Assembly: GCA_027625915.1 (NCBI GenBank)
Contig: JANTQA010000016.1
Coordinates: forward strand, 3,105,001 to 3,169,000
Source: Anaeramoeba flamelloides
Taxonomy: Eukaryota; Metamonada; Anaeramoebidae
Direction of reading: 5' to 3'
Length of the DNA stretch: 64,000 nucleotides
The stretch's first letter is position 1, and every line of letters begins with the position of its first letter. This document shows, in pieces, positions 59,367-64,000 of the stretch. The position numbers were made by a program, and so were the translations under genes. The notes under the pieces are model-generated. The model saw only the letters and a program-made list of their open reading frames with translations. It ran no database searches and had not been told where the DNA came from.

Positions 59367-62300
59367 ATGAGCCAACGTTTTGTAGATCTCACCAAAAAGA
59401 AAAGAAAAGAAGAAAGAAGTAAAGAAGTTATTCATGAATTAACAAAAGAAGATCTTAAAAAAAGAAAATATAAATGGAAAAGACCTGTTGTTCCAAGCAT
59501 TGATCCAAAAAAGGACACAATTTCCTTTATGCACTTAGAAATTGATCGCTACACAGGGGAGCCTATGAAAGGGATGCCTGTGCCAAAACTGGGGCAAGTT
59601 CCAATCATTAGGATTTATGGTATAACGATGAATGGTAATAGTGTTATGGCGCATATCCACGGCTTTACACCATATTTTTATATTCAAGCACCAAGTGGCT
59701 TTACTGAAAATGATCTTTCAAATTTTGAGAATGCTTTAAACGTAACGGATAATTTAATTTTTTTTTTCCTTTCCTATCAAAAAAAACATAAGAAACATCG
59801 TTGTGGATCTAAACAGAAAAATTAAAAAAATCAAAAAACATTACCTCTATAACTTTAAATTATTATTGAACCATAAATTAGATAAGATTAGAAAGTGAAA
59901 TTAAACAGAACAATTTAAAAAACACGATTTATATCCGACGGGTTGAAATTGTTCAAAAAGAAAGTGTATATGGTTATAAGGAAGGAGGAAAGCAACCATT
60001 TTTAAAAATCTTTACATCTTTTCCAAAGCATGTACCAATTGCAAGGAAGATCTTATCAGGAGGCTTTTCCTTTCCAAAATTTGGAACCAGATATTACCAA
60101 ACCTATGAGTCAAACATTTTATTTGCACTTAGGTTTATGATTGATGTTGGTATCTATGGTGGGTGCTGGTTGGAAGCGCTTCCGTACAGTTATCGTTTAA
60201 GATCTGAGAATCACAAAATTAGTAGATGCCAAATAGAATTCGACATTGGGTGGGATGAGCTTGTCTCACACCCAATCTCTGGTGAATGGCAAAAGGTTGC
60301 TCCTTTAAGAATTTTGTCTTTTGATATCGAGTGTTCTGGCCGAAAGGGGCATTTCCCCGAACCAGAAATTGATCCTGTAATCCAAATTGCGAATGTTGTT
60401 ACATATAGGGGATCTACTAGTTCTTCGACAAAAAAAGAAGAAGAAGGAGAAATCGAAAAAAAGGAAACTCTCAAAAACAAAAGATCCTTTACTGAAATGG
60501 ATATGGAAATGGATCAAGACAGCCAATTGAAAGAAGAAAAAGAAAAAGAAGAGCAAGAATTAAAAAAGTTTCGCAATTTAAAAAAGGGAGGAAAAATCAA
60601 AATGGAAATGGAGATTGAAATGGAAAACGATGAAAATAAAAACGAAAAAGAAAAAAACGAAGGCTTTGAAATTGAGATCATCAAGGAACCCAAATTTAAA
60701 ACTGTGCCACCCCAAAGCACCTTTTCTACAAAAAAAATTGGGGAAGCGGATTACAATGAAAAGCATGTAGCAAATGAAAAGTCTGTAATTAAAAACGTGT
60801 TTACACTAAAGTCTTGTTTAAACATCCCCGGTGCAGAAATTTTGCCATTTAAAAAAGAATCTGATTTATTATCGGGATGGTGTGAATTTGTTCAAGAAAT
60901 CGATCCAGACATCATCATTGGTTATAACACAATAAATTTTGATGTCCCATATTTAATTAATAGGTCGAAGGCATTGAAAATACCAAACTTTGTCTATCTT
61001 GGGAGGATCAAATACCAGCGATCTTCTGTTATTGATCGAACAAAGACCGCAAAGTCCTTCGGGAAGAGAGTGACAAAGGAGACCTTCATCCCTGGAAGAT
61101 GCCAAATGGATTTGTTGCCAATTATCAGGGAAAGTTATAAATTGAGTTCGTATAAACTGAATTCGGTATCTTTAAAGTTTTTAGGAGAGCAAAAGGATGA
61201 CGTACACTTTTCAATCATTAGTGACCTGCAAAATGGCAATGCGGAAACAAGAAGAAGGTTGGCCTTGTATTGTTTAAGGGATTCCGAATTGCCCTTAAAA
61301 TTGCTTGACAAATTGATGATCATTGTCAATTATGTCGAAATGGCCCGTGTTACAGGTGTGCCATTAAATTATTTATTAACCTCCGGGCAACAGATTAAGG
61401 TTGTTTCCCAATTATATCGAAAGGCCAACAGCAAAGGGTATGTTATTCCTTATTTGCCCGTGCAGCCAAGTGATAAAAAATACACCGGTGCAATTGTCAT
61501 CGAGCCAAAAAAGGGCTTTTATCAAGATCCAATTGTCACTCTGGATTTTTCTAGTCTGTACCCCTCAATTATGATCGCACACAATCTTTGTTATACCACG
61601 TTGATTAACCCAGAAGAGATCAACAATTACAAGCCAGAGGATTATGTTAAATCTCCAAATGGCGACCACTTTATAAAGCCACATGTAAGAAAGGGGATTT
61701 TACCAGAAATTTTAAATGGCCTATTACAAGCCAGGAAAGTGGCGAAGGGCTTTTTAAAAAAGGAAAAAGATCCCTTTAAAAAAAGTGTCTATAACGCAAG
61801 ACAATTGGCCTTAAAAATTTCTGCCAATTCAGTTTACGGTTTCACAGGCGCCACCATTGGTAGATTACCCTGCTTGCCAATTAGTTCATCTGTAACTTCC
61901 TTTGGGAGAGAAATGATTGATCAAACGAAAAAGCTTGTTGAAGAAAAATATAACACCGGCAATGGATTAGATCATGATTCTGTTGTTGTTTATGGCGACT
62001 CCGTAGTATCTGACACCCCGATTATCATCAAAAAAAGTAATAATACAAATAAGAAAACTAAATTCTCAATCGTCAGTATTAAGGAACTATTTGAAAGTGG
62101 TAACCAATCAAAATATACTGGCTGGTTTAAAGAATTTAAAAATACAAAGAATATAAAAGAAAAATCAGTATTTGTGGAAAATATCAAATATGTATGGTCG
62201 GATAATGGCTGGAATCAAATTCTTAAGGTAATAAGACATAAATGTCAAAAAAAAATTTATAGAATTGTCACTGAATCATCGTGTGTCGAAGTGACACAAG

Positions 62301-63988
62301 ATCATTCACTTTTGGATGCAAATGGCAAATTATTAAAACCAGAAAACTGCAAGCCAGGAACAAAATTATTAAAAGACTTCCCTAAAGATTTTTCTTCCAA
62401 TTATCACTATTCTTCAGCCCAACAAATGGATAACAGCAATGCCGATTTTTATTTTAATAAATTAACAAATATTGAAATGAATAACAAATATAGATTAAAG
62501 GGGTTCAATTTGTCTTTAAACAACACAATGGAAAAAATCCCAAATGAATTATTTCAAATGAATATTTATGATCAAATCGCCTTCTTAAGGGGTTATTTGG
62601 ATTCTCAAAAAATTTCAAATTTTGCTAATTTTAATTTGAAATTTAACAATAAAACAGAGTCAACAAAAATTTATTGCATTTTAAAGAAAATTGGTTATAG
62701 TATTGATCTGGGCATTATTAAGGGTTATAATAATGAATTGGATACCAAGGAAAAAATCAAGCAAATTCAGATTATTTTAAATTGTTCCTATAAAAAATTA
62801 AGCATCACAAGTAGTTCTTCAAAAGATTCAAATATCGTAAAATCAATTGAATGCCTAGGCTATATTGACGATTTTGTATATGACATCGAAACTCAAAAGG
62901 GTACCTTTCTTGGAGGTATTGGATCGATCGTTTTAAAAAATACTGATTCGGTAATGATCAATTTTGGAGACATTCCTCTAAAAAATGCAATGGAATTAGG
63001 TAAACAAGCCGCCACTTATATTACTTCAACCTTTGTCAAGCCCATCAATTTAGAATATGAAAAAGTATATTTCCCTTATTTATTAATTTCAAAAAAAAGA
63101 TATGCGGGGCTAATGTACACGGGCCCCGAAAAATATGATAAAATAGACTCCAAGGGCATCGAACTTGTCAGAAGAGATAATTGCCCCCTCGTGAAAAATG
63201 TAATTGGCACTTCTTTAAACAAAATTTTGATCGATCGAAACGTCGATTCTGCTGTGCAATATGTTAAAAGAATGGTAAGCGATTTATTAAGAAATAAACT
63301 TGATATTTCACAACTAGTAATCACTAAGGGGTTAACGAAAAAAAGAGAAGAATACGCAGTTAAAATGGCTCATGCAGAATTGGCTCACAAATTGAAAAAA
63401 CGTGACCCAGGTTCTGCCCCACAGGTAGGAGATCGTGTCCCCTATGTAATTTTGAAAGGCGTAAAGAAATCCTGCAATTCGGACAACGCAGAAGACCCGC
63501 TGTATACCTTAAACCACGGTCTTGCCATCGATACAAATTATTATTTGGAAAAGCAATTAAGTAAGCCCATTATAAGAATCTACAAACACATTGTGAAAAA
63601 GCCACAAACTTTATTGAAAGGAAAGCATACTAGATCAATTAACATCGCAACACCTTCAAAAAAAAGTGGCGGGATAATGCGATTTACAAAAATAAGGAAA
63701 ACTTGTTTATGTAATAAAGTGCCGCTCACCAAAAACTCCAGCTTTGTTTGTAAAAAATGCGAAAATCACGTTTCGGAAATGTACCAAGATAAATTAAACA
63801 TGATTTATGAATTGGAAAACGAATACAATAGATTATGGACACAATGCCAAAAATGCCAAAGATCAATCCACCTCGAAGTTTTATGTTCAAATTCAGAATG
63901 CCCCATTTTTTACAGAAGAATGAAAGTCAGAAAGGATTTACAAGAGGCTAATAAAAAATTAAAGAAATTTGATTTATTGGACTGGTAA
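59367..63988 (+). CDS. DNA polymerase delta catalytic subunit, intein-containing (exons 59367-59741 and 59882-63988)
   Basis: The spliced product is 1493 residues, or 1179 without the intein; human POLD1 has 1107. It is the leading/lagging-strand replicative family B polymerase with 3'-5' proofreading. Exo I FDIECSGRKG (about 271-280), exo II GYNTINFDVPYL and exo III YCLRDSELPL are intact. Polymerase motif A DFSSLYPSIM starts at 680, motif B LALKISANSVYGFTGA is near 768, and motif C YGD|TDSVM is divided by the intein. The C-terminus has CysA (CLCNKVPL...CKKC, about 1400-1418, PCNA-binding zinc module) and CysB (CQKC...CSNSEC, about 1447-1465, 4Fe-4S, B-subunit binding). A charged low-complexity insert of about 120 residues (about 301-425) follows exo I. 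The ATG at 59367 precedes a basic N-terminus. All catalytic residues appear present, so activity would require protein splicing. Confidence 0.96.
59742..59881 (+). other. Spliceosomal intron of the polymerase gene
   Basis: A 140-bp AT-rich intron, GTAACG...ATTAG, in phase 0. Exon 1 ends with FENALN (59741) and exon 2 opens with IRLESEIKQN, then continues RRVEIVQKESVYGYKEGG, the family-conserved region. Both frames close shortly beyond these borders if unspliced. The T run after the donor and the short length match expectation for compact protist introns. Confidence 0.85.
62000..62941 (+). mobile_element. Intein in polymerase motif C (YGD/TDS site)
   Basis: A 314-residue in-frame insertion (precursor residues 832-1145). 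Block A begins with Ser1, SVVSDTPIII. Block B is KIYRIVTESSCVEVTQDHSL with the TxxH motif (T99-H102). Block F is DDFVYDIETQKGTFLGG, and block G ends VLKN with terminal Asn314, followed by Thr as the first C-extein residue. The penultimate His of many inteins is Lys here. The segment VWSDNGWNQILKVIRHK before block B is typical of pol-c inteins of archaeal and giant-virus polymerases. A LAGLIDADG-like motif FLRGYLDSQK (195-204) has Gln where the catalytic acid is expected and no convincing second motif, so the homing endonuclease is probably inactive. The intein is Asn/Lys-rich and more AT-rich than the flanking exon. Post-translational self-splicing would restore YGDTDS. Confidence 0.93.
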
Positions 63989-64000
63989 TCTACTTTTGAA

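Noticed and set aside
59742-59881. Reading the polymerase as two separate genes
   Set aside because: Clean GT-AG borders in phase 0 join the two parts into one conserved Pol delta N-terminus.
62000-62941. The polymerase insert being an unspliced intron
   Set aside because: It lacks GT-AG ends at the YGD/TDS borders, stays open for 314 codons and carries all intein splicing blocks.
1-64000. CRISPR arrays, operons or bacterial-type regulatory sites
   Set aside because: No regularly spaced identical repeats with unique spacers are seen, and gene structure is eukaryotic.

Overview
The window looks like nuclear DNA of a very AT-rich eukaryotic microbe, probably an amoeboid protist. The evidence is long AT-rich gaps, Asn/Ser/Gln-rich runs inside proteins, a short GT-AG intron, a eukaryotic tRNA-Ile and eukaryote-specific genes (DNA polymerase delta, a Sin3-like corepressor, an F-box protein). 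Gene density is low, with six confident protein genes, one possible exon and one tRNA in 64 kb. The style recalls dictyostelids or Anaeramoeba, but I cannot fix the lineage from sequence alone.

Layout: 1-5.2 kb holds a minus-strand tRNA-Ile(AAU) and many short inverted-repeat elements. 5.2-7.2 kb (minus) encodes an F-box segment joined to a polytopic membrane domain resembling TMEM185. 7.2-20.2 kb is repeat-rich, with one possible small exon near 11.1-11.4 kb. 20.2-23.2 kb (minus) encodes a cysteine-rich (GCC2/GCC3-type) receptor-like membrane protein. 23.2-34.0 kb is repeats. 34.0-35.5 kb (plus) encodes a pseudokinase fused to a cytidine deaminase. 35.5-42.4 kb is repeats. 42.4-44.1 kb (minus) encodes a short Sin3-like protein with three PAH-like segments. 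49.7-50.6 kb (minus) encodes a dolichyldiphosphatase-like PAP2 phosphatase. 50.6-59.4 kb contains a diverged ~200-bp tandem array and more repeats. 59.4-64.0 kb (plus) encodes the complete DNA polymerase delta catalytic subunit, with one 140-bp intron.

The most striking feature is a 314-residue in-frame intein in the polymerase. It splits the catalytic motif C between YGD and TDS, the same site used by inteins of archaeal and giant-virus family B polymerases. The self-splicing blocks are recognisable, while the homing-endonuclease part looks degenerate. The second is the pseudokinase-cytidine deaminase fusion, an architecture I do not recognise.

The gaps hold many small non-autonomous inverted-repeat elements. 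Several are flanked by TA, as expected for Tc1/mariner-type MITEs. The best defined is a nearly pure palindrome of about 195 bp present in seven copies. One copy is inserted inside another palindromic repeat. The genes show no operon-like relation; they are separate housekeeping, regulatory and membrane functions scattered among repeats.
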